Part shown: positions 52,301 through 63,800 of the stretch, piece by piece
Layout: each line of letters begins with the position of its first letter
How positions within the stretch are numbered: the first letter of the stretch is position 1
Assembly (NCBI GenBank): GCA_013365365.1
Contig: JABVXU010000044.1
Coordinates: 124,001-188,000, forward strand
Length of the DNA stretch: 64,000 nucleotides
Source: Cruorifilaria tuberocauda
Taxonomy: Eukaryota > Nematoda > Chromadorea > Rhabditida > Onchocercidae
Direction of reading: 5' to 3'
Translations under genes and position numbers: made by a program
Notes under the pieces: generated by a model
The model's input: only the letters and a program-made list of their open reading frames with translations
What the model was told of the DNA's origin: nothing
The model's database searches: none

Positions 52301-54200
52301 TGTCTTTTTGCTTCCGTTAATTCTCGAGCAAACATTAAAATGGGGAAAGCTATAATAAAGGCAAGAATGGCTGAGCCAAGAAAACCGACCCACCATGCGC
52401 CAAGCCATCGTGGATCTGACGAATCCATTATATTTATCCTGAGAATTCCATTCGCATTTGTTTATAATTTATTAACAGCAGAAATAAAACCAAAATGTAA
52501 TTTCCAATGAAATAATGAGGTACAGTATCACATGTTTCGAAATTACAAAAAAGGATCCTCTGGACTTACATTGACATATCAACACGATCAAAATCCGTAT
52601 AAATTGTTAGCAAAAAACCGCCAACGAAAAGTCCAATGACCGGTCCGATAGACGTCACTACTGAATGGATAGCTGAAATTTGAACAATATTACATTCTGA
52701 AATTCTCTAGAATTGATTTCGAATTAAATTTGAGGCATACTTACCCAAATAAAGAGGTGATGCTTTTTGCGAAACATTTTCATCCAAATATGCAGTGCCA
52801 ATAGAAAATAACGGCGTTGCACCGATGCCATGCAATGTTTGGCCGAGTAAGAACATCAGGAAATAGGGATTTAAGTATGAGGCTGAACTGGAATGATGCT
52901 TTGAGCAATCCGATACCAACTCATCTCTGCATGACAATCCGCAATTATGGAAACGAAATTTTAAGACTAGTGAAAATAGGACAAGATTAGAGACTATACC
53001 GGAATAAGTAATCTTATAATACTTGTTATTACTAGAATATTCAAAGAAATTATGCCATGTAGCATTCAATAATCAAATCATTCCATTGTTATTGTTTACT
53101 ATCTCATTAAATTGAAAGAAAGTTGCCGACCTTGCAACTTTAAGATGGACATTACAGTTTTTTGAAGATATCTTTTAAAACGGTTTCTAATTTTTTAAAA
53201 AAATACTTCTACTACTTCTGAGTTTCAACGCACTACGAAATTGTCAACTATAAATTATGCAAATTGGAACCTGTACGTGCATTGACCATGTTCACTTGCG
53301 TTAAGTTGTGTTTCATGATACTGATAAGGTGATACCATATAATGCGGTAATACACAAATGAATGAACCAAGCGCCATCAAAAATGAACCTATACCTATCC
53401 AACGACCTTTGTGACCTGTCATACATGATATAAGGAAGAGTTACATGTTATTTTGATCCAGATCTCTTATGATTATTTGCCGCAATCAACGAAAATTATT
53501 TTTGGCACAAGAAAATATCCATTTCATGAATTTATTATTCATATCGCGCTTCATTTTAATCAAGTAAACATTAGTAATTTATTACCATAAGAAAACATAC
53601 TTGTATTGCCCCAATGACATACTGGAAATACCGTGATAAGAATTGCGAAATCGTACCAACTTGATATAATTCCAGTTTGTGTACTGCAACAAAAACATTT
53701 TGGTTAGAAACTGAAATCATAACTGTTATATAGGTTATTTCAAACACCAATATTAATTATTAATAATGTACTTCATGAATTAAACAATAGTAATCACTTA
53801 AATAGGGAAATACGATATTCAACAACCTCGTCATATGAAATTGTTTTTCAAGCGTTGATAAACCCACGGGAAATATACTGTTGACAACGAAGCTTTGTAT
53901 AAATGCACAGATACCAAGCATAAGTAACAAACATTTGGCATTGTGGAACTTTTGTAACCATCTCGGAGTACACCTGCAAGAATTTATAATCTATACTTAT
54001 TTAAGGATAAGATCAAAACGATAAGCTCCAATTAACGGAGAACAACAGCAATTGCAAAAATAAACATACTTTCCGTAACCACATAAGAATTGCTCATCAT
54101 CGCTATCATTGATAATATCATCACTTTCATCGAATTTCAGAGATAAATGCCGTGATTGGACATCTTGCGCCTCGAATGATGATGATACGTGATTTTCCAT
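49327..54200 (-). CDS. Organic anion transporting polypeptide (SLCO/OATP family)
   Basis: OATPs are 12-helix plasma-membrane carriers that take up amphipathic organic anions. Exons: 54200-54070, 53973-53827, 53683-53601, 53415-53277, 52926-52745, 52672-52570, 52438-52279, 52082-52005, 51730-51586, 51304-51234, 51092-50971, 50807-50654, 50557-50369, 50028-49953, 49788-49654, 49502-49327; 696 residues. The acidic cytoplasmic N-terminus is followed by membrane helices with family motifs: LLLMLGICAFIQSFVVNSIF, HKGRWIGIGSF, LLGQTLHGIGATPLFSIGTA, DPRWLGAWWVGFLG, PRAVWSILRNPTF. The large Kazal-like loop between helices 9 and 10 is clear (AACNANCYCTEKWNPVC; FYSACYAGCTDWL), then FATGIPSQQ and ERTLGIGVHWTFLRLLG-like sequence (EQRTLGIGVHWTFLRLLG). 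All joints keep frame. The start is the only ATG after an in-frame stop. The weakest acceptor is that of the last exon (CGATAG). Confidence 0.95.
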
Positions 54201-56190
54201 CGACGACGCGTCCAGCAGTTTAGATTGGTTCCTTTTAATAATTTTTGAATCTCAAAATTTGACTCTAAAATCTGGAGAAAAATTCAATTTTAGTCATCCG
54301 TTTTTCTTTAGTGGATGTTTTAATCTGATTTACTTACTTCAGTCTCGTTTTCCACTATTTTCTGCTGATTCGCTCTCTGTAAGCAATCATTCAATTAATA
54401 AGCTATGAGGATGAAACGGACAGCAGGAAGCTTCTTGGAATAGCCTTAACCATTTTTCGATCACTTTTTCGAATTGTGAAATAAATTCTAAATAATTTTG
54501 GATTGCGAATGAAAAGCAATTTTTGAAATCACATTGTTCTATGAGAAATCAAATATGCGTAGTGAAAACATGCTGTAACCTACGTAATAATTCCATGTCC
54601 GATAAGAAAAATTTATTTTCAAATTCAAACTGTCATTTTAATACCACAGAGTGATGGAAATCTTCAAGTAAATATTTGTGTAAATGAGCTTGACGATTGT
54701 GGTAATTAATATTGAATATGTCACTTCATAATTAGCAGAAGGAATTATTATCAGCGCTTAAAACTGATTAAAGTAAAATCAACATAGTTGCGTATGATTC
54801 TTGCAATATACACACATACATTTAACAGATGCACTCCCATCACTTGAGATTTGAATTTCATATTAGAAGCAACAAAGAAAATAAGGTTTCTCGTAAAGGA
54901 CATTTTTCAAAAAAAAGCATTTTTAGAAACTTTTTGCTCAAAAAAAAGCTTATCATTTCCCTTCACTAACTTTTCATTTATATATAAATTCTTCATAAAA
55001 TTCTTGTACGTGTCACTTACTAAAATATTCAGTAACATAGAAATAAATGATTCGAAGAAGTAAATATGATAATATGAAGTTGAAATCAATAACCGGAAAT
55101 AAATGAACGAAAACTTTCAGATTTAATAATTGATTGTATGAAAAGTAATCCATTTCCATATAAAATATTGAAAATCAGTGTTAATTAAGGAAACGATGAA
55201 GAAACTATCACTATCTATGATATTGCATAAAGGCGAAAAGAGAAGTAATTAACAAAAGCGTTAAAAAAATGATCGTCTTAAAAAAAGAAACTTAGAATAG
55301 AAATGAATAAACAAAAAACAAATTACGGTAGAAAAAGCCTATCTAAAAAACTTCTTAAAATGTTGAAAGATAGATAAGGTGACTATAATAAATATAATTG
55401 AGTAGTATTGAAAATGACGAAACCTTTTTGATAAGGTCAAAAAGACGATTAATGCGGATAATTCTATCAATCCGATCTAATTTATTTAATATGTTAGTAT
55501 TCGTTGGATATTCAAAAGCATCTTTCTTATCATTTGATATGGTGCAAAGTTTTTAGGTTGCATTCAAGGGAAGGTTATTGAAGAGTGAAGCGAGATTTGG
55601 CGAAGCTCTCAAGTGAAGTATTCATGGGAATTCACCGTATTTTGGTGAGAATGAGCTATCATTGATGTAATTAAGGGAAATGAATAGAAAAAGTAGAGTG
55701 AAAGAATTTGGACGATGATGCATTCATTCTATCATCACACTGATGAAAAGAAATGTCTAAAAACCAGTTCCGAAATTTTACCCAGCTCAGAAAAAAATCA
55801 TGTTATTTGAAGGTTGGCGAACATAAGTGACTTTTGAAAGGATCAGAGCAAGGTTCAAAGGACAGCGTTATATATTATTGTAATTATGAACATATTGTTG
55901 ATAAGAATGTAGTGGAAATCTGAAATTTTCTCATATTCCGACGTTATATCTTCGAAATTCTCTTAATTTCTGTCAAATATAGTGAAATACTGACATCACA
56001 GCTGGAATTAATAATATTGGAATAATCATCTGATCTTATGAAGGTTTAAATATAATCAGAATTTTTGAGATCAATTGGAAATCGTTAGAAATATTAATTA
56101 ATATTAGATGTATTGATCTAGCAATCGACATTAAGAGCTTATTTCGAAGAATGCAACCTTGTCAAGCTGGAGAACCAATAAATAATTAAT
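54201..56190. other. Divergent promoter region, OATP / 56191 gene
   Basis: About 2 kb. The frames at 54851-55063 (+) and 54907-55089 (-) overlap on opposite strands in A/T-rich sequence and are not credible. OATP 5' UTR exons may lie in the first few hundred bases. Confidence 0.5.
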
Positions 56191-57484
56191 ATGTCAATGA
56201 TAATATCGTTATTCGTATTTTTTCAAGTCATTTCATTAGTAGCGTCTGTATTGCTTGGTCGTACTATGGTAGAATTTGCGTGATTTTCGCTTCACTTAAA
56301 AATTAATGCTTTGCTGAATTTAATCTACCTGATCACCCAAAATAATCAAGTTTGAAAGCATGATAGTAAAATTCATGAGAACATTTCAGACCTTGGTATT
56401 ATTATATTTTGTTCAAAAATTTTTTAATTTTAGGCAGCCACCACCGCAAGTTTGCATCGTACGCTTGGGAAATTAGCAAGGAATATCTCGCAGCTTTCAT
56501 CAGCTGATGTTGAAATTGCAATCAATATAAAATTTAAAACAACTACAACGTATGGTTCATTTCTAAAATACTATAATTTTGGAAGGGAAAATAGACGATA
56601 ATTCAAAACAATGGACAGGACACATTTCCCATAAGCAGAGAATCTCAAACTGAAATCGTAAAGGGAAGAATTATAACTAGGCGGAAATTCGATATGAAGA
56701 GATTTCATTGCACATCACTTTTTCGACAGCTTCAATCAAACAATAATGATTTGCAAGCATCTTCATCCATCATTTTCAGGAGTTCAACAGGTGTAAGTGG
56801 TAAGTCTTATTTTATGCATGATTTCAATCTTCCTCTATACTCTTCAATATGGTACATTAAATTCAAAATGGACTCTGAATCTGTAATTCGGGGCATATCA
56901 ACTTTACATTTCTTGTTTTCAGATTATCCAATAACGTCTGATCTAGAAATTTCTCGGTTGGTTATTTAATCGCTTCTTTAATTGCATAGTTTTAAACTAA
57001 ACGACTGCAACCACTATCTCATTTTTTAAGAGACATTTTCTTTTCATTTTTTAAATAATACTACTATAAGATTAATTTTTTTATCTTCCAGATCAGCTCA
57101 TAAGGTGTTGTCGCTTGGAGGACTCCTAAATCCAGAATCTGTAAGTTAACTAAAAACTAAAACTTCTTTTGTAAAACCTTTTGCACTTATATAAAGTTTT
57201 CGGTAGCGAATATTAATTAAAAGATTGCCCAAAATAAAAGTTAAATGGAGAGAACAATCGCAGTTAAGAGGTGCCTGCATTATAGAAACACTAAGTTTTT
57301 AACCGTTAAATCAAGCTACACATCGCAGTTAACGATGAGCCCCTATTTGTCCCAAATGTTACAGATCTCTTTTTAAGCATTACTTGAAGCATGATTATTT
57401 TTATATCCTTTTTAGCCATCAGCTGAAGATGAAAATGAAATTACAACTGCAGAATTATTTCCAAAAGCACGAATAACAAATTAA
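56191..57484 (+). CDS. Small protein of unknown family with an N-terminal hydrophobic segment
   Basis: Six exons in consistent phase: 56191-56268, 56434-56549, 56681-56799, 56923-56956, 57092-57140, 57416-57484; 154 residues. Exon 1 encodes a hydrophobic segment (MIISLFVFFQVISLVASVLL), then a helical part (SLHRTLGKLARNISQLSSAD), a basic middle (RKFDMKRFHC) and a C-terminal part that looks conserved (SRSAHKVLSLGGLLNPESP; EITTAELFPKARITN). I do not recognise it. The last three exons are the best supported. Exon 1 is less sure because no leader acceptor precedes the ATG. The ATG at 56694 in exon 3 would give a 106-residue protein instead. Exon 3 may also end nine nt earlier at 56790. It ends 151 bp from the stop of eL6 on the other strand. 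Confidence 0.55.
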
Positions 57485-57541
57485 AATATTCATAAAATTA
57501 TCTCAAGGGAATATTTCCTTAGGACGGATGCGATAAATGTA

Positions 57542-57547
57542 AATAAA
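57542..57547 (+). terminator. Poly(A) signal, 56191 gene
   Basis: AATAAA 57 nt past the stop at 57484. Confidence 0.55.
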
Positions 57548-57590
57548 GTTGATAAAGATTGAAAGTTGATCCGCTATATTCGAAAAATCA

Positions 57591-57596
57591 TTTATT
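57591..57596 (-). terminator. Poly(A) signal, eL6 gene
   Basis: AATAAA on the minus strand (TTTATT on plus), 38 nt past the eL6 stop. Confidence 0.6.
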
Positions 57597-57634
57597 TTCC
57601 AACAGAAAGAAAACGCTAGACAAAAAAAATTAAA

Positions 57635-59178
57635 TTAGAACAACATCTGATGAGGGAACTGATTTTTACCCAAAGCAAACCTAGAGCCCAAATAACCAAA
57701 AAGATATTTTTTTTCTGGATGTTTCCGAATCGCTTCTAACACCACACTATCTACAGCTTTCTGATCTGCTTTTCTCTGATCCGACACAGTGTATTCCTAG
57801 AAAGAAAGATATCAATAATTAAAAGTAAGCATATTTTACTAACTAAATGCAGCTGAAATGATTCATAAGCATTGTTACTATCACTAACAAACATGTAATA
57901 TAGAACATTAAATCTTTGTCACTCAATCTACAATGCAAAGAGTGCGATTCAGAGAACGAAGGAATTTTTACCACGAAAAGAAACAGATGCCCCCAAGACG
58001 AAGAAATTATAGGGCAAAAAAGCTGTGAAAAAACGCATTTTCCAACTTACAGTTGTTCCTTGCGCAAATATATTGGCATCGCCTTTTTTGGGCGCTTTTT
58101 TTGAATTGAATCTTCGAAAATACGCATCATCAATGTGATCTGGGATTTTCAATCCTGATATGTCAATTTTTGTCTTCGTTGCGATAACGAAAGCCTGGGC
58201 TATACGTCGTAGTGGAGTGGAATTCAGTTTCATCGGCCCTCGAATAAATTAAAATATAAATTAAGAAGCTTATTGGAAGAATTATTTTCTTATAATATAT
58301 ACTCACCTCATTCAAAACTTTAGGATTTAAAAAAATTTCCTAATGTTCGAACTTTTTTGAGGTCCTGCTTATGATTAAATGCATAACCTCACCCACTAAA
58401 AATCCGTTTCATATAGCTTCCATTGACGACTGACCGGTCCATATCAGGGAAAAATCAGTGCTTTTTGAAAGCATTTGCGGCAGCACAATTCATCTACTGT
58501 AAAATCGAAAATTACCTGTCACAAGCAGAAGGCCCGATTTTTTTAATTGCTTCAGAAAAATAACGCGTTTGCCCTTGTGTCGTCCAGCAAGTATTATTAA
58601 AATTGTACCAGGAGTGATTGATGGTCGCAATGCTGTTTTTTTTGCGGATCGTTTTACTCGCCGACTGATTATAACTTCTTTTAGATATCTCGGCTAAAAC
58701 TGATTCGACAGAATGAAAAATGATCCAAATCAATAACTTTCATCTTCTATATAAGAAATCAAATTAGTCTTACTAGAAATGTAAACAAGAAGCGCAGAGT
58801 AAATAATATAGCCATTCTCACTATAAACAAATGAACATAAAGATTACCAAGAACAGTTCGGAGACACCTCAACTGATCGATGGTCACTGATCAAAAAAAC
58901 ACATGAAGATAATCATGAATGGCAACTTACAAGTTTTGTAAAAAAACGTTACGTACCCCCTTTTTAACAAGAACTTTTCGCTCTTTGCCATTCTTATCGC
59001 CTCCAATCGGCTTTACGATAATCTTTGCTTTACGTTCTATTTTCTTCTCAACAGCAGGATATGATTTCTTGGCATACGCACCGCGTTTTGCATACATTCG
59101 CGCAGCGGAAAATCGCATAATTCCTGGTGCTAATTCATAATTATGCCTCATACGTGGTGCACGTCTTTTCGTCGACAT
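57635..59178 (-). CDS. rpl-6: 60S ribosomal protein eL6 (RPL6)
   Basis: eL6 is a structural protein of the cytosolic large ribosomal subunit. Four exons: 59178-58957, 58693-58516, 58238-58051, 57796-57635; 249 residues. The N-terminus is basic, with [18 protein letters not shown] and [19 protein letters not shown], both eL6 hallmarks. The KOW-like core reads [20 protein letters not shown] and [14 protein letters not shown]. The C-terminal part has [46 protein letters not shown] and ends FPHQMLF. Phases agree at every joint. The 3' splice site before exon 3 (TTCGAG) is unusual but is the only one that gives GPMKL. The ATG follows a TTCTTGTAG leader acceptor by 10 nt. Divergent from mL51, so the two ribosomal genes share a 458-bp promoter region. 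Confidence 0.97.
59089..59096 (-). other. Antisense shadow frame note, eL6 exon 1
   Basis: The plus-strand frame at 58919-59140 lies wholly opposite eL6 exon 1 and is explained by that gene; it is recorded here so that it is not re-annotated. Confidence 0.3.
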
Positions 59179-59186
59179 TTCTTTCC

Positions 59187-59195
59187 ACCTACAAG
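59187..59195 (-). promoter_or_regulatory. Trans-splice acceptor of eL6
   Basis: TTTTTCTTGTAG on the minus strand ends at 59189, ten nt before the ATG. Confidence 0.6.
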
Positions 59196-59626
59196 AAAAA
59201 CTGTAACATCGCGTAGCAAAATGCATAAGTAGCATGTTACAAATCCCCCCAACTTACTCGGTGCGCCTTGCACTTCGCCCCTTCCTTAAAAACTTTTGCA
59301 GGCAGTGTGATATTGCCTGCAAAAGAGACTTCGAATCATTCCGTGGTAATGTACACAGCATCATGTTTCATGTGCACGATGCACGCATATAAGCTGGAAG
59401 GATAATTGTGTAAGCTCGCCTCCTTGCGGGAAAATAATCTCAAGCAGCCCAAATCCGCACCTCAGTCGCAGAACTATCGTAAGCTAAAAGAAGTTGAAGT
59501 ACTATGTTGTAATATAACAGCACAATTTCAATAGTAGTTTCAGTTTCAATAGGATAGATTGAAATTAAGTTCATTTTTTGTTTAGACGGAAGATCAACTG
59601 TCTTGATCAAATGATTGAGGTTACAA
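59196..59626. promoter_or_regulatory. Bidirectional promoter region of eL6 and mL51
   Basis: The 458 bp between the two start codons must drive both ribosomal genes. It is less A+T-rich than its neighbours and contains a perfect inverted repeat (59293-59325). No TATA-like element stands out in a fixed place. Co-regulation of the two genes is inference from the layout. Confidence 0.5.
59293..59325. repeat. Perfect 12-bp inverted repeat, 9-nt loop
   Basis: CTTTTGCAGGCA at 59293-59304 is followed by GTGTGATAT and then the exact reverse complement TGCCTGCAAAAG at 59314-59325. It is a strong hairpin candidate within the eL6/mL51 divergent promoter. Confidence 0.8.
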
Positions 59627-59633
59627 ATTTTAG
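59626..59633 (+). promoter_or_regulatory. Trans-splice acceptor of mL51
   Basis: AAATTTTAG ends at 59633, three nt before the ATG at 59637. Confidence 0.6.
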
Positions 59634-59636
59634 CAA

Positions 59637-60544
59637 ATGCAGCATCATGTACGCTTATTTATCTCAAAGTGTCAGTTGAAGACAGTAATATGGCGATGTT
59701 TTCACGATCGCTGCGCCGTCCCACGAGTTGTCGACGATCCAGAAGGAAAGATGCATCCAATAACGGATGCCGGATATAGATACCGCTATCATCGACCAGG
59801 TGTTGACCCTTTGCCGCGTTTGCCAAACTGCAAGGTGCCAGTATATAAGCCTGATTATAAAGTGCGCGATTGCTGGTCTGCGGCACAAGCAAGGTATAAA
59901 TAAATTTCCTACTGATCGCATTTTATTTTTTAACTTGTTTACTTATTATTCGAAGAAACAAAGTAAGCACAGAAGTCATTATTACCGGATATGTCGCGAA
60001 ACAAACTTCGAAGAAGCTCGCATCGAGAGGTTGTGGTCGCTAGAATGAAAAAAGATTTTAGGATAATTTCATGTTATAGTTTTGGAAATCACCTACAGAT
60101 GTAATAGATACTAAATTTAGTGGTTATTTTTTCATTAAATTAACATTACATGAAGAGAATACTCAGTGCCGATTTATATATGCAGATGGAAAATATTGCA
60201 GGTTTGGTGAGAACGACTATATCGACTTGTTGGGTGATGGCAGAATCCACCCAGCTCAGCTACAGTATCATGTCCCAGCGTGGCTCCGTGGCTTTCCAGG
60301 TCAACATCGGGCTAATGAATTGGTGAAACTAATTCACTTTCGGAATTTGCATAAAGAAAAAATGCAAATCAATTCACCTCGACGGTGGTATGATCTGCAG
60401 AAAAGAATCAAATATTTGCTTCAGAAACATAATTACTACAAACAGGATGAATTGAAAGATGAACGATATTTGGGATTGTGGGAGGAGAAACCGGATTATT
60501 TCTATAAAGACAAATCTAGAAGAAGCTATCAGGATCTCGTTTGA
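59637..60544 (+). CDS. mrpl-51: Mitochondrial large ribosomal subunit protein mL51 (MRPL51)
   Basis: mL51 is a component of the mitochondrial 39S/54S ribosomal subunit. Two exons (59637-59893, 60202-60544) give 199 residues; the joint completes an Arg codon. The N-terminus is basic and hydrophobic, compatible with mitochondrial import (MQHHVRLFISKCQLK), followed by FHDRCAVPRVVDDPEGK and YRYHRPGVDPLPRLP. The family core is in exon 2: FGENDYIDLLGDGRIHPAQL, PAWLRGFPGQHRANEL, then WYDLQKRIKYLLQKHN. The protein is longer than human MRPL51 (128 residues), with extra sequence at both ends. It is followed 775 bp later by dcr-1 on the same strand; the gap is too long for a typical operon. Confidence 0.93.
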
Positions 60545-60584
60545 TGCCGTTACTTTAATACAACTCTTGTATCCTTATAGATGG

Positions 60585-60590
60585 AATAAA
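60585..60590 (+). terminator. Poly(A) signal, mL51
   Basis: AATAAA 41 nt past the stop codon. Confidence 0.6.
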
Positions 60591-61309
60591 ATTGTGAAAA
60601 ACTAAATTTGCTTGCTGTAGAATAATTAGTCCCTTATATGCTTAGTGTATTTAATACCATATGAAGTATAGTCTATCCAAGTTAAGAAATGAAGTATCGT
60701 GCTGTGACTTTCAGCCTCAAACCTGTATTTGTACACGGTTGGAAAACTTATGCATCAAGTTTCGCACTTCACTTAGTGAAATTTCGGATTATAGGTTTTC
60801 TTATTTTTAGTTTAAATTGGTACCTTTTACTGGTTGAAATTGATATCTGATAACAGTGTCATTTGCAATATCCTAATTGAATGAAATGGAGTCTTTATTA
60901 TTCCGTAACTATCGCTAAATTTCCATTTTCAATTTGATCTTTTCGAAGAAATGACTTTTGTGATAACTCATGTGAGTATTGTTCTTTGATAGAAGATATC
61001 GCTATTGTGAAATAAGGTTTATTACTTAATGATTCATTCGAGATATATTCTATTACTAGTGAATTGTCTTTCTTTCTTCCACTTGTTATCTGATTAGATT
61101 GGACTTTTGTTTTGAAGAAAAACAAATACAATGAAGCAATAAAAAAGTTGGAACTTTTTTTGTTCGAATATCTCCAAATGTTTGAAATCCGTATATTCTA
61201 TTGTGCTTATTTCATTGACTTTTATTCCTTTGATATTTTATATATTTAATTGTCATATGAGTTGCGTAAAATCTTCAGATTTGGAAAGTATAAAAAAAAT
61301 CAAATAAAT
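60591..61309. other. Spacer between mL51 and dcr-1
   Basis: Holds the dcr-1 promoter and a minus-strand open frame at 60898-61197 (99 codons) whose stop overlaps an AATAAA. No start or upstream exon could be fixed for that frame, so it is treated as a finding rather than a gene. Confidence 0.45.
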
Positions 61310-61314
61310 TTCAG
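61310..61314 (+). promoter_or_regulatory. Trans-splice acceptor of dcr-1
   Basis: AAATTTCAG ends at 61314, five nt before the ATG at 61320. Confidence 0.6.
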
Positions 61315-61319
61315 GAAGT

Positions 61320-63800
61320 ATGGTAGTTCGAGCAAGTGATGTAGATAAAAATTTTTTCACTCCACGAGACTATCAGGTATTGAGAGCTAAAAATTTTAAA
61401 TAAGATTTAATAAACATTTTTGCAATTGTTAGTAGAAGGTATGATTCGCCGATGTTGTTCACTTGAATATAAAATTTATCGAAATGTTCCGAAATAATTA
61501 ATGTATTGTATATTTGGTATGGTAATTAATAAATGTTATTGTTTTCTTTCAGTAGTCTCATTTTCCAATCTTACGATGAATATAACTGCCAATTTGAGTT
61601 CAAGTATTGCTGCTGAGCTTTTGTTTACAGCCATTATGAAATGGTAATCTAGACTACCTGCAGATTATGGATTGTTGTGAATTTGAGTCATGTATTTTCC
61701 AATGATTTTAAAATTCAAGTTATTCACTCATTATGAAATTCCTTAATTAAATTTTTAAGGTCGAATTGCTGGATAAAGCATGTAAAAGAAATATCATTGT
61801 ACCTCTCGGGACGGGATCAGGAAAAACTTTCATTGCTGTTTTACTAATCAAGGAATATACAACCGAACTTGTGATACCATGGAAAAGTGGTGGCAAACGC
61901 GCTTTCTTCTTGGTTGACAAGGGTAGGTGTTTTAATTTTCATATTTTTCTAAAAGAGAAGAACACTTTTCGTGCAGTGTTTATTATCGGGATACATTTTC
62001 TGTGTGGTTTTCAGTTTCGTTAGTTGAGCAGCAAGCAGCACATATCGAACATCATACAACACTAACTGTAGGCAAAATGCATGGGCATTTAAATCAAGAT
62101 ATTTGGTCACAACCTGCCAAATTCGAATCATTCATTGCATTGCATGAAGTAGGTTCTTAAAGTTTTATTCGCAATATTTAGATGCTATTATTACTGAAAT
62201 TGAAATTTTAAAGCTACGGGAATTTTAAGTCTTTGAAAATAAATGATACTGATTCGAAATATTCTCTTTATTGTTATGGAAAACGTTTTAGTATTCCAAT
62301 ATTTTTTATAGGTTATAGTATTAACCGCTCAAATTTTCTTGGACTTGATTGATCATAGTTTTTTCAATCTGTCGGATGCTGCTGTTATCATCTTCGACGA
62401 GTGTCATCATGTATTAGGTAGCAAACATCCGTATAGATTAATCATGCATCGATATGGACAACTTGCTGAAGGTGCTTATTTCGCTTTAAGAATTTCAAAG
62501 CACTGCTTCTAATTTTCTTATAAATGTTCTTGAATTAAAGAAAATAATAGCTTACTTTCTTTTTTAAATATATGGAATAAGTGAAAAGTAAATTTTCGAT
62601 CTTTATTTTCATGACGAGCATAAAAGAAGCTCTTTTTTAACTTATAGGCGTATCAATAATAATACCAAAACACAATAAAGGATATATTTGCTTAGATGTG
62701 CTAAATTTCAGTAGATCGACCTCGAATTCTCGGGCTCACAGCATCTCTGATCAATAGCAAGATACCACCGAATAGATTAGAACAACTTTTGGAAAAATTG
62801 GAAAGGATCATGCATAGTTCTATTGAAACAGCAAGTGATCTAGTCGCTGTAAGTTCCATCTTTTTTTCAGTAAACTAAATGTTTTTCAAATATTGAAATC
62901 CCAAAATAGGCATATTTAGGTAGATTTTATTTATTATACAATAATTTTTGAACTGATATTTCAGAAATGAAGAATGGTAAAGCATTTTGTTTCATACAAA
63001 ATCACAAAAGGATGTTGTGTGAAATATGCTTTTTAATATTTCCGGTCCTTTTGGTCGTTATTTCAAGGAATTTTCAAGTCCTTTTTTATTTTCATTATTC
63101 TCTTCAAAAATTTTCTTGTACTAAAATATAAATTGCTGCACATTAAAAGTTAGAGTAGCTCGAAACTTCTCAAATCGTAGTTTCCTGTCGGGCTGTCATT
63201 CATTTATACAAAACTCTTGAAAATATTATAATCAAATCACATAATAAAAGTTCATTTAGATTTCCAAATATGGGGCCAAACCGAAAGAATATGTCATAAT
63301 GTGTCACGATTTTTTTTGTTGTACATGCGAAATTAGCAAGAAAGTTATCACTACTTTGGTAAATTTTCCGATTTTCTTTTATCCATTTCCATTGCTAAAC
63401 CATATCATAATTCTACTTCAACTTCAAATGACTTACTTGTAACGATGATTTTTCTCAAAATTCTATGTTGGGTTCGTCGTAATTGATCTGTATGTAATCA
63501 GATCATTTGCTTTCGAATGGTAAAAGATTACTTGTTACCTGAATTTTATCTTGAAATATTGAATCATTTACTTGAAAGTCACTTGAATTATAAAATAATC
63601 TTTGTTGGAAAATATAACTATTTTAAAATTTCTAATAATTTGGTGTTTTTTAGGAAGATTTGCGCTTATTTTGTTTAAAGTGCACTGAATTCCATCCAGA
63701 ATTTGATGTTGATCCAAGGAAACCTGTTCTTGAAGCAGTTAGTCGAACAAAATCTGTTTTGGAACATTTGGGGCCATGGTGTGCGTGGAAAGTTTGCCAG
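61320..63800 (+). CDS. dcr-1: Dicer, N-terminal helicase part (3' end outside window)
   Basis: Dicer is the RNase III enzyme that cuts long dsRNA and miRNA precursors. Seven exons are visible: 61320-61376, 61760-61922, 62015-62148, 62312-62471, 62712-62848, 63260-63358, 63654-63800 (299 codons); the last base pairs of the window are intron. The sequence is the DExD/H helicase domain: FTPRDYQ (Q-like motif), LGTGSGKTFIAVLL (Walker A, Lys at about residue 41), FDECHHVLGSKHPYR (DECH box, about 147-150) and RILGLTASL (motif III). It continues as in C. elegans DCR-1 with ETASDLVA, SKYGAKPKEYVIMC, TEFHPEFDVDPRKPV and LGPWCAWKVCQ. An intact Walker A and DECH box suggest an active ATPase. The PAZ and RNase III domains lie beyond the edge. 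A drosha or RIG-I-like (drh) helicase is excluded by the close DCR-1 match. Confidence 0.96.

Noticed and set aside
58309..58343. Short minus-strand segment with splice-like ends in the eL6 intron
   Set aside because: Joining it to eL6 exon 2 gives a stop at once; the eL6 alignment passes directly from LLLVT to GPMKL without it.
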